Below, piece after piece: positions 22,129 through 32,610 of a stretch of DNA of 64,000 bases. Below the pieces are notes generated by a model. That model saw only the letters and a list, made by a program, of their open reading frames with translations, did not search any database and was not told the origin of the DNA. A program made the translations under genes and the position numbers. The DNA is from Lonicera japonica. Its lineage: Eukaryota; Streptophyta; Magnoliopsida; Dipsacales; Caprifoliaceae. Positions within the stretch are counted from its first letter, which is position 1, and each line of letters opens with the position of its first letter. The stretch lies in assembly GCA_021464415.1 (NCBI GenBank), contig CM038469.1:20665901-20729900 (forward strand). Direction: 5' to 3'.

Positions 22129-22518
22129 CTGTGAAGCTATTATTGAACAAAAGCAAGTGTTAAAGATGATGGAAATAAGATAACTCTTTAGGCATATAAC
22201 CAAATAAATTATTGTAACTGATGTCAAGTGAAGTGAGGAACGAGTGGTTTCCGATGACCGGAGCAACAACTCCGGCGAGATCGATGCTGGAAAGATTCAA
22301 GGCAGTGACCCTTTTGTTGTTTAGATCACAAGAGACACCAATCCAGATGTAGATTGAAGAATTGGAAGTTGTAGACCAATTGTTTGATAAAATGCCCGAC
22401 GGTCTATGATATTGGTTTTGATTGCCAGAAGTGCACATTTATCATCGGTGGACAAGCAAAATGTCAAAGAACTTATCAACAAAAGTAGAACAGCAAAAGT
22501 AAAAGAATTTATCGCCAT
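22129..22518 (-). pseudogene. RLK exon 1: signal peptide, LRRNT, first LRRs
   Basis: The ATG at 22518 opens a hydrophobic signal peptide (MAINSFTFAVLLLLISSLTF) followed by DDKCALLAIKTNI, the standard start of the LRRNT cap. One base is missing near 22400. The second frame then continues with NNWST, W-I-G-V-S-C and RVTALNLS, the rest of the cap and LRR1. A TAA at 22160-22162 replaces a codon in the third LRR, after which NNSFTG leads into the donor (ACAG|GTATTG). The first Cys of the usual C-x-W motif is Tyr. Only one plausible start is present. Confidence 0.88.
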
Positions 22519-22734
22519 GTGAGAGAGAGAGATTTGAGACTGATTTGAACGGAGAATTGAGACAGGATAATTGCATTGTATCCGCTAATTCAACACAAGT
22601 ATATAGTCATCAGCACAGTGAGACCAAAATCGAAAACTTTCAGCAACTTGTTCAAGTTGTGGGCGCCAAAAAGAAGCAATCATTCAATCTTAATCATTGC
22701 TCCCATTACCACAAAAGCTTAATGAATGAGTTAT
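22519..22734 (-). promoter_or_regulatory. Upstream region of the RLK pseudogene
   Basis: A TATA-like CTATATACTTG (minus strand, about 22597-22607) lies about 80-85 bp before the ATG, with a short GAGAGA tract between. A foldback MITE sits directly upstream. Promoter assignment rests on position only. Confidence 0.35.
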
Positions 22735-22865
22735 TGGTGTACCAAATTAAATGTCGACAAAGTTATTAGACCAAATGATGAAACACACAATGCAATGGTC
22801 ATTGAACATTACATTTTTAACGCGTCATTTGGTCTAATAATTTGGGCATTTAATTTTGTACACCT
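22735..22865. mobile_element. Small foldback MITE (131 bp)
   Basis: Inverted arms of about 48 bp: GGTGTACCAAATTAAATGTC...TTATTAGACCAAATGA at the left and, reversed, GGTGTACAAAATTAAATGCC...TTATTAGACCAAATGA at the right. The centre is about 30 bp. No clear target duplication. Transcription would give a hairpin. Confidence 0.75.
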
Positions 22866-24056
22866 ATCATTATTCTTATTCAAACTATAACCCATCAATC
22901 AATTGCCAAGAAGGAGGCTCCAAAGCACATATACTTCGAAGGAGTTAGAGTGTTCGATGCGTATCCCGCAACAATACGTGACCGATACCCCTGGATATGT
23001 ATAAGATACCTATCAGAATATCATTTATTTTTTATTTTCAAATACCTCTTTGATACGGCTAGGATGCACCACCGACAAAATTAATAAACCGCCAGTACAG
23101 CAAGTATATGTTACGGTACGTTACAATTTGTATACAAGTAAAATAAGAGGGCTACTTATGATCTATCATCCTATGAAAATTTTGTGTGAAATAAAAATCT
23201 TCCACATACATTCTAGGATTTTCACCCATTCACGATCTCTTTATGGTGCCTCTTGTCTATCTCTCCTCGAAATGCGTCACTATTGCCTCACCTCACATCA
23301 AGTCACAAGACTATTCATAGATTTTGGGTTTTTTTATTCATGTGCTTATATTGATAGTACTATTAATATATTTGATTAACATTCTAATCAACTTCTATTT
23401 ATATAATTATGATGTATTATAACATTACGTGCCGTTTCCAGGGGCGTGGTTAGGTTTAAGATAGTGGGATTAGTTGAACCCGCTTGATTTATAAAAATAA
23501 AGGGGCAATATGTAATATTTTTGCACTCTTTAGCTTTATGGTATGCATTTGACTCCACTTGATTTAAGAAAAAAACAAAACATTAGTGTACTCAAATCTT
23601 AAAAATAATAATATTATTGAATGTAGCTTACACAAGACACAATCTCTTTTATACTTTGATATTTTTTTTTCACTTTATACATTTGTCCCATTTCCCAACC
23701 TTTCATACTGGCAATTTTGAAGCCTAATATTATTTTTTGTTACTCCTATTATAAATATATATATATATATATATATGATATTTTTATGTACGAGTTTTTT
23801 TTTAATATATTATTTAATAAACATGCTAACAAAATTTCCTGATTATGTCATTGTCGTTTCTGTATCTTATTCTAAATCATGGAATGTCCAAAAGAGATTT
23901 TTTGTTGATGGCGTGAAAAAGTGGAAGAAAAAAGGGTCAGTCCTTGTGGAAATAATTTCAAAAAACAAAAAATAATAATAGGCTGTTTAGTTCATATTTT
24001 TCAAAGTCGTCAATTACAAAAAGATAAATAATAATCTATCCTAATTTTTAGAGGAG
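22866..24056. other. AT-rich intergenic DNA
   Basis: Contains an (AT)n run at about 23756-23777 and no gene. Short frames at 23050-23379 and 23775-23975 show no domain. Confidence 0.45.
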
Positions 24057-25432
24057 GTGGGGGCATCTATTTCTCAAGAGGCTCTTTTAACTGTAAAAAT
24101 TACTGCATAAATTTTACGATTTTTTTGAATTCTTTTATTATTAATACTAAACTCAAAATACTTGTCTCTGAATTTTAAGTGTAATTTAACCCTGTCTAAT
24201 ATTTTACGAGAATGATCATTTTATCTTTTACAGTACTATTTATCTTCTTTTTCAAAAAAAAACCTACCCCTCTCTATTCCATCCAAAGTGAATTTTTTGG
24301 ATGAAAATATACTCCCCATTTTCTTCCTCTCTTCTCCCTGTTCTTCTCTACCCAAGAACCTTATTTCTCTCTCCAAATTTCTTTGCCTTGCAAAATATAA
24401 ACCCATACAGATTGAGATCGCAAACACAACGAAACTAAACTAATTCATCTCATTCACACAGATGGAGCTGTATTTAAAAAGTTTAAAAAGGAAGGAGAGT
24501 GGGGGTTGGGTAGTTCTTAAACAGTCACTAATTCATGATCTCATTCACACAAATCAGGCATAAATTAAAGATTAAATTTGAGTTTTCATATTAATTTCCA
24601 GATTGTCTACTATTTTGGGGTTGATTTACCTCAAATCTAATATAATCTTCAATTTCTATATATGTAAATATGTATATATTTTAGGTTTGATTTTCGATTT
24701 CTTTTTTGTTTACAGAGAGAGAGAGAGAGAGAGAGTTTGATTTCGCCGTGGCAATGATGGTTCACCTGCGGTGGCAGTGGCGGTGGCGGTGGACCGTGGC
24801 TGTGAGAAGGAGGTGGGGATGTTGGGATCAAACCCTCTCTAGGGAAGAAGATTAACGCAGGTGAAAAACAGAGCATCCATTCTCAGGTGAGGGGGTGATG
24901 GTGGAATGGAAGGTGGGGGTTATTCTAAATCATAGGCGTGGTATTTGAGATACTTTCTAATGTAATTAGGTTTAAATTTAGAATGAGAACAATTAAGAAT
25001 TTTAGGGAAAATTAGGGTTTTTGAGTATAAGAAAGAAGAAGATGGGACAGGGGCATTTCAATCAAAAAAATCCTTTTGATTTTAAAACCAAAATCGTTTC
25101 CTGCAATTTGTTTATCTCTCAAGTGGTGATTGAGCTTTAGAGAGAGAGAGAGAGATAGAGGGGGTTAGATTTGTTTATAAGTTTAGAGAGGGAAAGTAAG
25201 GGTTAATTTTTTTTTAAGATGAATAGTAAAGAGTAAAAGAGTTATTTTTGCAAAAAATTGGACAGAGTTAGAAGACTATGAAAACTCAAAGGGTAAGTCA
25301 AAAAATTATTGAAATAAACGAGTATCTTGAATTTAGTATTAATAATAAGAGACAAACTTAAAAAAAGCCTTAAATCTTATGTGTCGACTAATTTTTATAC
25401 AAAGCTTTAATTCTTAAAAAATAAGATGCTCT
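24057..25432. mobile_element. Long-TIR non-autonomous DNA element (~1.4 kb)
   Basis: Two inverted arms of roughly 200 bp, about 24060-24260 and 25200-25430. They share GCATCTATTT..AAG, TTATTATTAATACTAAA and CTATTTATCTT..AAAAAAAAA.. (reversed at right), by eye about 70-75 percent alike. The middle (about 24700-24910) is GC-rich, unlike anything around it, and includes (GA)n at 24716-24735 and GGTGGCAGTGGCGGTGGC. Long TIRs with a GC-rich filler recall Mutator-like/Pack-type elements. No 9-bp duplication was recognised and no transposase is present. Confidence 0.5.
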
Positions 25433-25850
25433 AATAGTTGCAAATTGTAGGTATTTATATATATACAGAAACCCATTTCACTTTTTCTATTCATTGTTTT
25501 TAGTTGTGGAATGAGCTTCCATTTTGATTTTATGAATTTAGTTTTCTATTGCATAAATTTAATTTATCACCTAAACAATTCCACATCATCAATGGGATTT
25601 CACGAAGGTTTTTCTATCTTTATCAAGATTCGAGACTTGGAATTTTATTGATGTCGATGGCATACCATACCATACCAATTGTACCATTAATACCAAATAG
25701 TATTTCTTTCAAATTTTAATACCAAAATAATACTAATATACCACAACATTTATAAATAACATTTAGATCAAGAGTCCAAATTTTAGCTAATAAAAGTTTC
25801 ACTTTCACATTATTTTAGAGTTTCACCGTCTCATTCACAAACATGCCCCC

Positions 25851-27606
25851 TGATGTAATCCGGCCTAGCTCCAGTTTTTATTCAATCATGGTAGTTCGTG
25901 GCATTCTAAATGATGATCCACACATGATGACACACAAGGATAGAGCCTGGAAATTCAAAAGAAATTCCATAGAATTTCACATGCTTGATGCAAGAAGCTA
26001 AATGATAAACATGCATTCCAAGAAGTTCCTAAAGATTGGGCATTGGAGTTTAAGATGAAGAAAGTCCAAAGTTAAAAGGTAAAGAAATCAGAAGAAATGT
26101 TTGTTTAAAGCGTAGGCACGCCAAAGCTGGGAATTCTGACCAAAAGGCAGTAGTGATGTTTTGATAAGGCGCGGGCACGCCTTAATATCCAAAATTCAGC
26201 CTTATTTTCTAGCGTGTTCTCACTACTGGCTGGCGATATAATTTAATTAGTTATTATTATTATTATTTTGGCAACTTATTTATTTCTTTAATATGCCTTT
26301 TATTTTAATTAGGAGATAATATTTAGTTTGTTTCCTTTTATTAGGATTCCTATTTTTAATAGCAAATAGTTTCCTTATTGTTTTAGGATTCTATTGTTTT
26401 GTTTACTCCTATTTAAAGGAGGCACAATATTGTTTTGTTAATCAAGTTATGAAGACAATTATGATTAATTAAATTGAGAGTTTTCTCTTTGTGTTCTCTA
26501 AGAACATGTTGAGCATGTTGAATTGATTAATTCACATATTTCCTGACTTATCAATCTAGCATCCACACTAGATTATAGCATCGTTCATTATACCGAGGTT
26601 TGCGCTTCTTTAAGCGTTGGGTTTAGGTTCCATTTGTTGTGTTCGCTGGCACTCGGGTCTTGCCTAGGGCAGCCGGTCCCAGTGATCTGCACACATAGTA
26701 ACGATACTGTTCCCAACTTAAACACCTTCGGGCCACAAGTGTGGAGTTTTACCTTAAAAGGCTTCATTACTATGTGGAGACTCTCCCCCACTTATATACC
26801 CATGTTGAGTTCTACAATTTTTTCATGTGGGATCAATGGTTTGAGGTAACCATTCTCAACAATCTCCACCTTAGACTAACATCGGTCCGGCTTCACCTAG
26901 ACCTATGCCATAGTCCACCATGAATCCACCTTTGAACTGTCCATGTAGATCACCACTCAATAATGTCCATCCGCAAGATCGTCCACCTTTTTGATCAATG
27001 CACATCTCGAGGTACACCCTATTTCACCTTACTCAAGGAACCTGCAAAACCACCTTGATAGCAACACCCCGGGTGTACGTAAGCTGTAGCGACTCCACCC
27101 CCGACTTCTCCTAGTCTAACTCCACCATAGGCTCCACCAAGTCTAGCTACCGGGACATTTTTTGTAGCAACTTATCACCTTAGGCTCAACCGAGTTCTTC
27201 CAACTCCACTGAGTCTAGCTACTGGTATTGTTTCACAAGTTCGTGGATCCACCATCGCCTCTATACTAATTGTTGTGCCCGCCGGCACTTGGGTCGGGCA
27301 CGGGGCACCAGCTGGGCCCACCGGTCCTCGCATATAGTAACAATATTGTCCCCAACTTAAACCTCTTTGGACCACAGGTGTGGGGTTTTACCTTAAAATG
27401 CCTCATTACTATGTGGAGACTCTCCCCAACTTATATACCCATGTTGAGTTTTACAATTTTTTCATGTGGGATCAATGGTTTGAGCCAACCATTCTCAACA
27501 CCATTATCCATCAATTTGTCCTATTCCAAGGTTCTAGTATGTTTATAGACTACGGGTCAAGGATTCACAAATAACCTGGTTAGGAGTACAATCCGGGATC
27601 GCGTCA
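25851..27606 (+). repeat. 5' LTR, split by a TRIM
   Basis: Matches 34338-35219 on both sides of the TRIM. A TATA-like CTATTTAAAGGAGG is near 26408. Confidence 0.92.
26635..27500 (-). mobile_element. TRIM (miniature LTR retrotransposon), complete
   Basis: LTRs 26635-26861 (227 bp) and 27271-27500 (230 bp), TGTTG...TCAACA, with a 409-bp interior. Flanked by perfect CCATT duplications (26630-26634, 27501-27505). The uninterrupted site is visible in the 3' LTR of the host near 35112-35125 (GTTCCATTATCCATC). On the minus strand the first LTR is followed by TTAGTATAGAGGCGATGG, a decayed Met-tRNA primer site. The second is preceded by AAGGTGGAGAT, the polypurine tract usual in copia elements. So it reads on the minus strand and would borrow copia machinery. 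It codes for nothing. Confidence 0.93.
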
Positions 27607-27661
27607 TTGGTATCAGAGGTCGTGTTATTGGTATCAGAGGTCGCATCATTGGTATCAAAGG
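27606..27661 (+). promoter_or_regulatory. Primer binding site repeated ~2.7 times (21-bp period)
   Basis: ATTGGTATCAGAGGTCGTGTT, then ATTGGTATCAGAGGTCGCATC, then ATTGGTATCAAAGGA. The first is the normal Met-tRNA primer site at the LTR edge; the next two are tandem copies. Confidence 0.85.
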
Positions 27662-27980
27662 AAACTTCTACTCTAGGTTATCTATGTTTTATTTTTTTGT
27701 TATTTCAATTCGATAGCCCTAGTCTTTGATTATGCGAATTGGGATTCCGTATCTTGATTTAGGGTTTGTTTGAAAAAAAAAAACTTGAACAGTGGGTATG
27801 AATAGTGCTGCGTGAATAGTGAAAAAAATAAAATATTGAAACCCTAGAATTAAATTGTTCATTGTTTGGGTTTTGATATTGCGGTGACATTACACATAAT
27901 AGAAGTCAAATTCCTTGAACCCTAGAAATTGTTTATTTTATTGATATTAGGGTTTAAAGTGGTGCGAATTGATTTGATTT

Positions 27981-29541
27981 TGTTGGTCGAAAAACAACCC
28001 TAGAAAGGGGGGGGGGTGAATAGGGTTTTAAAAACTTAATGCGGGATTAAAACGTTTTTAAAATATTTAAGCAAAGCAACTTAGCTAAGCAACAATATCA
28101 AGGAAATAATTAATTTCAAGTAATCAATCCCAAGACAAGCAAATAAGCAATCTCAAAATACAAGCAATAATATAGCAATAAAAAGAGAGCTTGAGTTTAG
28201 AAAGATTAAACCAATTTGAAGCTCAAGACTTTTTGTTTTCATGGTGCAGTTTCCTAAACCATACGTTCGCGCTCGGTTAGTTTTCCGAGAATTTTCACTA
28301 TTCAATCTTCTTCGGGTGAAGATTAAACCTCAATACAAATGTTGTTATGCACACAACACTCACAATATAGTTATACCCACTACACTTCTCACAAGATATG
28401 CTATCTTGCTCTATAAAGAGACAAACTACCTTTTGAAATGAAGAATGAATTGTTTGTGGTGATACACACTAATACAATAACTCTCAAGTGTATTTGAAGA
28501 TTACAAATGAAGCTCACACTAGAGTTATTAAGATTGATCAAAAATATATAGCTCAAAAGATGAAAGATTGATCAAAATGTGTTCTTGATTTTTTATATAT
28601 TTGAATATATAAATAATAGAGTATTAGAATGATTCAAGGTGTGTTAAAACATGTCTAGGACCTCATATATATAGCTTGAAAAACTATATGGCCGTTGGAG
28701 GTGATTAAGAAAGGTTTTGGGTCAAAGGTATATATTTTCAAACTTTCCAACAGCTAGTTTTGACAAAAAATTCAAATTTGTTTTGATAATTTCTCCGAAT
28801 ATGAGCGTTGGATCATGCTTAAATTTTGATCAAAAGTGCTAAGAGATGTTGTCTAACTACTGTAAAAATTTCAAAATGATCAGAGTCTTGGAAGGCCTCC
28901 ATCATACCGTTAGATCAAAACTATGCGAAAATTGAGCGAATTTTAAATGTAAAATAAAAACATTTTTGCAATTTAACAATTTAGTTCCAAATAAAATTCT
29001 AATGAGTTGTGAACCTCAGAGATATGTTTCTACGATAACTATTTTTATGAGAACTTAAAATATGATCATTTAAAATTAATATGAATTTATTTTAAAACTC
29101 AGTCTTTGTAAAATGATGTTTTTCAAATAAATTCAATTTCATGCTTGTTTGAATCAATCTTTAAAAGATGCATGAATACATTTGAGCTATAAGGATTTGA
29201 TCAGAAAAGTAACTTTACATGAATTTTAAGTACTCACTAAATTACTGAATTAACGAGTCTTTGAATGCCTTGATTTGTTTCTTCGGATTGATCTTCATTT
29301 GAAACTTTTTCCTTGAATCTTTTTATATAGTATTTTGATCCTTTGTGCTTCATGATTTGCATTGAGAGATTTAATCTTCCTTGTTTTGTCCAATGATCGA
29401 ATAGTGAAAGAGTGATTATTGTCATGTTTTTTTTGAATTTTTCAAGTAAATGAACTATATGCTTATATCAAGAAATATGTTAAATTACACATGATTGATT
29501 TATTGTTATTATCAAAATAAGATTAAGACCTTAGGTCAACA
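27981..29541 (-). repeat. 3' LTR of the copia element
   Basis: TG...CA ends and adjacent polypurine tract as described for the element. Contains G10 (28007-28016). Open frames inside are short and without domains. Confidence 0.85.
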
Positions 29542-29556
29542 ATCTCTCCCTTTTTG

Positions 29557-29697
29557 ATGATGACAATAAATTAATGTGTGTTAACAATAACAAGCATAAA
29601 TAGCATATAAACGTAAATAAATATGTTCCCCCTTAATTTATGCAAAAATGACAATTAAAAAAGTATTGCAAATATTTGAGATAGTTTCAAAACCAAA

Positions 29698-29733
<36 letters not shown>

Positions 29734-30090
29734 TAAACCTTTCAAAAATACGAATGTAAAAAAGCTTTTAAAATCAGTTTAAAAAATCTTACCACAACAC
29801 CAACATTAAAAAATCTTACCACAACACCAACATCAACACCATTCACACATTTTCTCCCCCTATGGCAACATAAAAAAGGGATCTAAACCGTACGAGGGCG
29901 GTGGATTCTAGATGCACGTGGGGGGGGTTGTATATTTTGACTTTTTAGGAAGACAACTTTTTGTTTTCGGGATTCTTTCAGTGCTAGATGCCTCTTGTCC
30001 CATCTTTCTTATTATCTCCATCAACTTCTTATTTTATTCTTCAAGCTTTTATAGGGGGTACCCATGAGGAAGGGAAAGTAACTCATAAGT
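29557..30090 (-). other. Copia interior between LTR and LBD-like segment
   Basis: Holds (AT)n at about 29703-29730 and a duplicated AAAAATCTTACCACAACACCAACAT block (29790-29830). GGGGGAGAAAATGTG (minus strand, near 29860) is the sort of DNA found just before a copia purine tract. No coding sequence. Confidence 0.5.
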
Positions 30091-30787
30091 ATGCCGAACA
30101 CCTTCCGTTGTACATGTTCTTCTTGTGCTGCTTGCGCTTATAGATGCAAGGGATGTCAGCCATAGTGTGAATATGCACAAATTTTTCTAGATGTGATTAG
30201 TCATCAAGATTATCGCATAATCTTCACTGTTGTCGGGGTAAAGAGTGTTGCAAAGTTTTTACAAAATGTTCCCGAAAATCAATATCTTGAGACTCTCAAT
30301 TCATTTATTTTTTAAGCTAAGGCGAGAGTCGAGAATCCCAATAAAGGCTGTGTTGCACTCATTGTTTCTCTTGAACAGAAGGTAGAAGAGTTACAATTAC
30401 GGGTGACAGGATTAGAGGCTTTGCAATCACGGGCGACAGCGTTAAAGGCTCAATTAGGAGAGTCTTTTAGCGCTAACCCATGCTTTTTCTTTTACTCCTC
30501 CTAGAAGTTCTTTAGGGCTCCTATCGCTAGCAGAAAATGTTGCACCGAATATTAATCCTACTGCCGAGAATCTTCCAGAACATGAGGTTCTTCCAATTGA
30601 TGTTGATTTGTTGGCATTTCCTTCATCTGGAGGATTTTTAGGGCTCCTTATGTCGGCAGAAGAAGCTACACCTGAAATTCTTCCGACTACCGAGAATCTT
30701 TCAGACCATAGTGCTTTTTTAACTGATGTGAGTTTGCCGGCATATCCGACTCTGTCAGATTACCAAGCTGCTTTGGAAGAATCCTAA
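30091..30787 (+). pseudogene. LOB-domain (LBD)-like fragment, antisense in the copia element
   Basis: From the ATG at 30091 the frame gives SSCAACAYRCKGCQP, a stop, then CEYAQIFLDV. All four Cys of the C-x2-C-x6-C-x3-C LOB motif are in place (CAAC...C...C), with a TAG just before the last. FTVVGVKSVAKFLQNVPEN, a second stop, ARVENPNKGC and KVEELQLRV follow. After a frameshift near 30500 the other frame matches the C-terminal half of the copy at 16696-17526: SAENVAPNI, GLLMSAEEATPEI and FLTDVSLPAY. Same start (M-x-NT), same length, no introns. Its 3' end meets the copia gag at about 30788. It has at least two stops and one frameshift. Confidence 0.72.
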
Positions 30788-31226
30788 GAATTTTTGTTAT
30801 CTTATCTTCATTAGAATAAATCTTTCCAAGAAGATCCAAATCATTAGTAATAATAGAAAATCTACTATACATGGAAGGAAGAGATTCATTAGGCTCCATT
30901 TTAAATAGTTCATAATCATGAACAAGCATATTTATGTTATCGTCTTTAACTTGAGTTGTTTCTTTGTAGGTAACCTCAAGTTTATCCCTAATTTCTTTGG
31001 CCGTTTTGCAACTATAAATTTTGTTATATTCATCAATGCTTAATGCACAATTTAAAGCATTTAAGGCTCTAGCATTATATTGAATTTTCTTAATATTATT
31101 TTCATCATACTTGGACATTTTCTTAGGAATGATTTTTCCACTATCATCTCTTTTGGTAATTTCATAGGGTCCTTCAAGTATAACTCTCCATTGTTCAAAA
31201 TCACTAGATTGTAAAACTATACTCAT
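30687..31226 (-). pseudogene. Copia gag (UBN2-type), truncated
   Basis: 179 codons open. Residues 1-150 match copia gag: FEQWRVILEGP, MSKYDENNIKKIQYNARALN, ALSIDEYNKIYSCKTAKEI, DKLEVTYKETTQVKD, INMLVHDYELFKMEPNES and ILRILPKQL. The last 30 residues come from the antisense strand of the LBD-like segment and are not gag. The zinc knuckle, protease and everything after are gone. The start lies about 150 bases after the primer site, as usual. Gag would form the particle in the cytoplasm. Confidence 0.88.
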
Positions 31227-31378
31227 TCTACTTTTTCAATAGCTATAATTTTTACCATCAAATAGAGGTGGTCTAAAGGTGGAAAGACCTTTGGAAAAAC
31301 CGGTTCCTTGATAGAAAGACATAATTGTAAACTCTAAGATTGTAAAATCAAAATAAAAGTAAAACCTCTGATACCAAT

Positions 31379-31516
31379 TGTTGGTCGAAAAACAACCCTA
31401 AAGGGGGGTGAATAGGATTTTAAAAACTTAATGCGGAATTAAAACATTTTTAAAATCGCATTAAATTTTTAAAACTCTATTAAGCCCCCTCGTCTAGGGT
31501 TGTTTTCCGACCAACA
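31379..31516 (-). repeat. 138-bp palindromic pseudo-LTR at the copia 5' end
   Basis: Arms 31379-31435 and 31457-31516 are inverted copies (about 57-60 bp, roughly 85 percent alike) around a 21-bp loop. Both arms are the 3' end of the LTR (…CGACCAACA). The normal LTR start (TGTTGACC…) is absent. Confidence 0.82.
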
Positions 31517-32039
31517 AATTTGAAATTGAAAATTGTGAACTCTTGAAAGTTGGGAATTCGAAACCCTAGAATTATTCATTGATACTTTTTTTGTTGGGTT
31601 TTATCTTGTGATTTTGATTCATATAAATTCCGCTTAGTTGGGAAATCTAGAAAACCATAGGAAAAAATTGATTGCTATACTCATAGGGTTAATATTCATG
31701 GGTGTTTTGTTTGAAATTTTGCTATAATTGTTCTAGCAATTCTAAAAATTCATTTGGCTCATTAATATTGCTAGAATTTGGTTTCTTGAGTCCTTAGTAT
31801 TACATTGTGAAGGCGCTCAATCTAATTATTGGGAGTGCGATTGGTTGTTGGGAACTTGCGATATATTCATATTATTTAACTTGTTTTAAAAGTTCCAAGG
31901 AGAAAAATTGTGAGTATATCATTATTTATGTGACAAACACGAGCGAAAAAAATTTCGAGTGACATCAATCGAGCGAAACACGTAAGGGAGTGCAGTGAGG
32001 AAATTTATTTTCTTTATTTGTACTAATCTTTGTTTTGGC

Positions 32040-32610
32040 AGCGATAATGTCTTATTTTAATTTTGAGCAAAGTTGGCATGATGAGGAGTTTAAAAGGGAT
32101 AGCACACGAGTAAGAAATCTAGAAATTAAAAGGCACAGGAGGATAAATGAAACTCCTAATGGGGGAAAGAGAATTTTTTTTTTTGAATAGTTTCAAGAAG
32201 AAAAAGTCTTCCATGTTTGAGGATGAAGATTGCCGTAGGTTTGAGGAGATGGTTGCCACTGCCTATGAGTAAGCTAAGAGGAGGAGAAACTCATTACCTA
32301 GCCAAATGCCGAATGAAGTTAAATCCAAACCACCCGTGGAGAGTACAGCTTCCATTGAACCTATGTCATCGTTGAAGGTCGTGGAAACAAACCAGTTGGA
32401 AGAAATTGAGGAACAAGCCATATAAGGTGAATTGCTAGCTGAATGTGGTGAGCTAAGCGTGCGAACGAATGTATTTTGAACTAGATGCCTCGTGCAAGAG
32501 AAGGTGTATAGTTTGATAATTGATGGGGGAGTTTACATAAACTTTGTTATCACAACAATGATTGAGAAGTTGAATATGCCTACGTTCATCACCTGTGTCC
32601 TTATAAGTTG
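32040..32610 (+). pseudogene. Gypsy gag-linker and protease active-site region, broken
   Basis: Frames here include SYFNFEQSWHDEEFKRD, and just upstream of 32608 RCLVQEKVYSLIIDGG. The latter is the gypsy retropepsin start, with the active-site D in IIDGG, and is followed by YINF. Stops and frameshifts separate the pieces. Confidence 0.7.

Larger units (their letters stand above)
3081..22518 (-). pseudogene. LRR receptor-like kinase pseudogene (LRR-XII type), whole locus
   Basis: Five collinear exon pieces on the minus strand give, in order: signal peptide, LRRNT, about 15-20 LRRs, LRR C-cap, transmembrane helix and a Ser/Thr kinase. This is the layout of the FLS2/EFR/XA21-like and At3g47570-like receptors, plasma-membrane sensors of microbial patterns. 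The catalytic loop is HCD rather than HRD, so it is a non-RD kinase, as usual for immune receptors. Four GT-AG boundaries (22128-21097, 20730-11078, 10717-6255, 4293-3433) rejoin the frame. Disabling changes are many: frameshifts near 22400, 6228, 5688 and 3258, and stops at 22160-22162, 11034-11036, 10725-10727, 5586-5588 and 4880-4882. Introns 2 and 3 are filled with transposons. A functional product is not possible from this copy. Family assignment is firm; the exact orthologue is not known. Confidence 0.9.
27981..31516 (-). mobile_element. Non-autonomous Ty1/copia element with palindromic 5' end
   Basis: Reads on the minus strand. Its 3' LTR is 27981-29541 (1561 bp; starts TGTTGACC, ends CGACCAACA), preceded by the purine tract AAAAAGGGAGAGAT. 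The primer site TGGTATCAGAGG is at 31376-31365, next to a 138-bp palindromic 5' end (31379-31516). Flanks are GATTT (27976-27980) and AATTT (31517-31521), a near match. Interior: gag (31226-30790), an LBD-like frame in the opposite direction (30091-30787), and the usual 3' internal DNA. Protease, integrase and RT are missing. Confidence 0.87.

Noticed and set aside
24649..24876. Pro/Ser/His-rich 75-codon frame
   Set aside because: Read from GGTGGC and (GA)n repeats in the GC-rich core; compositional.
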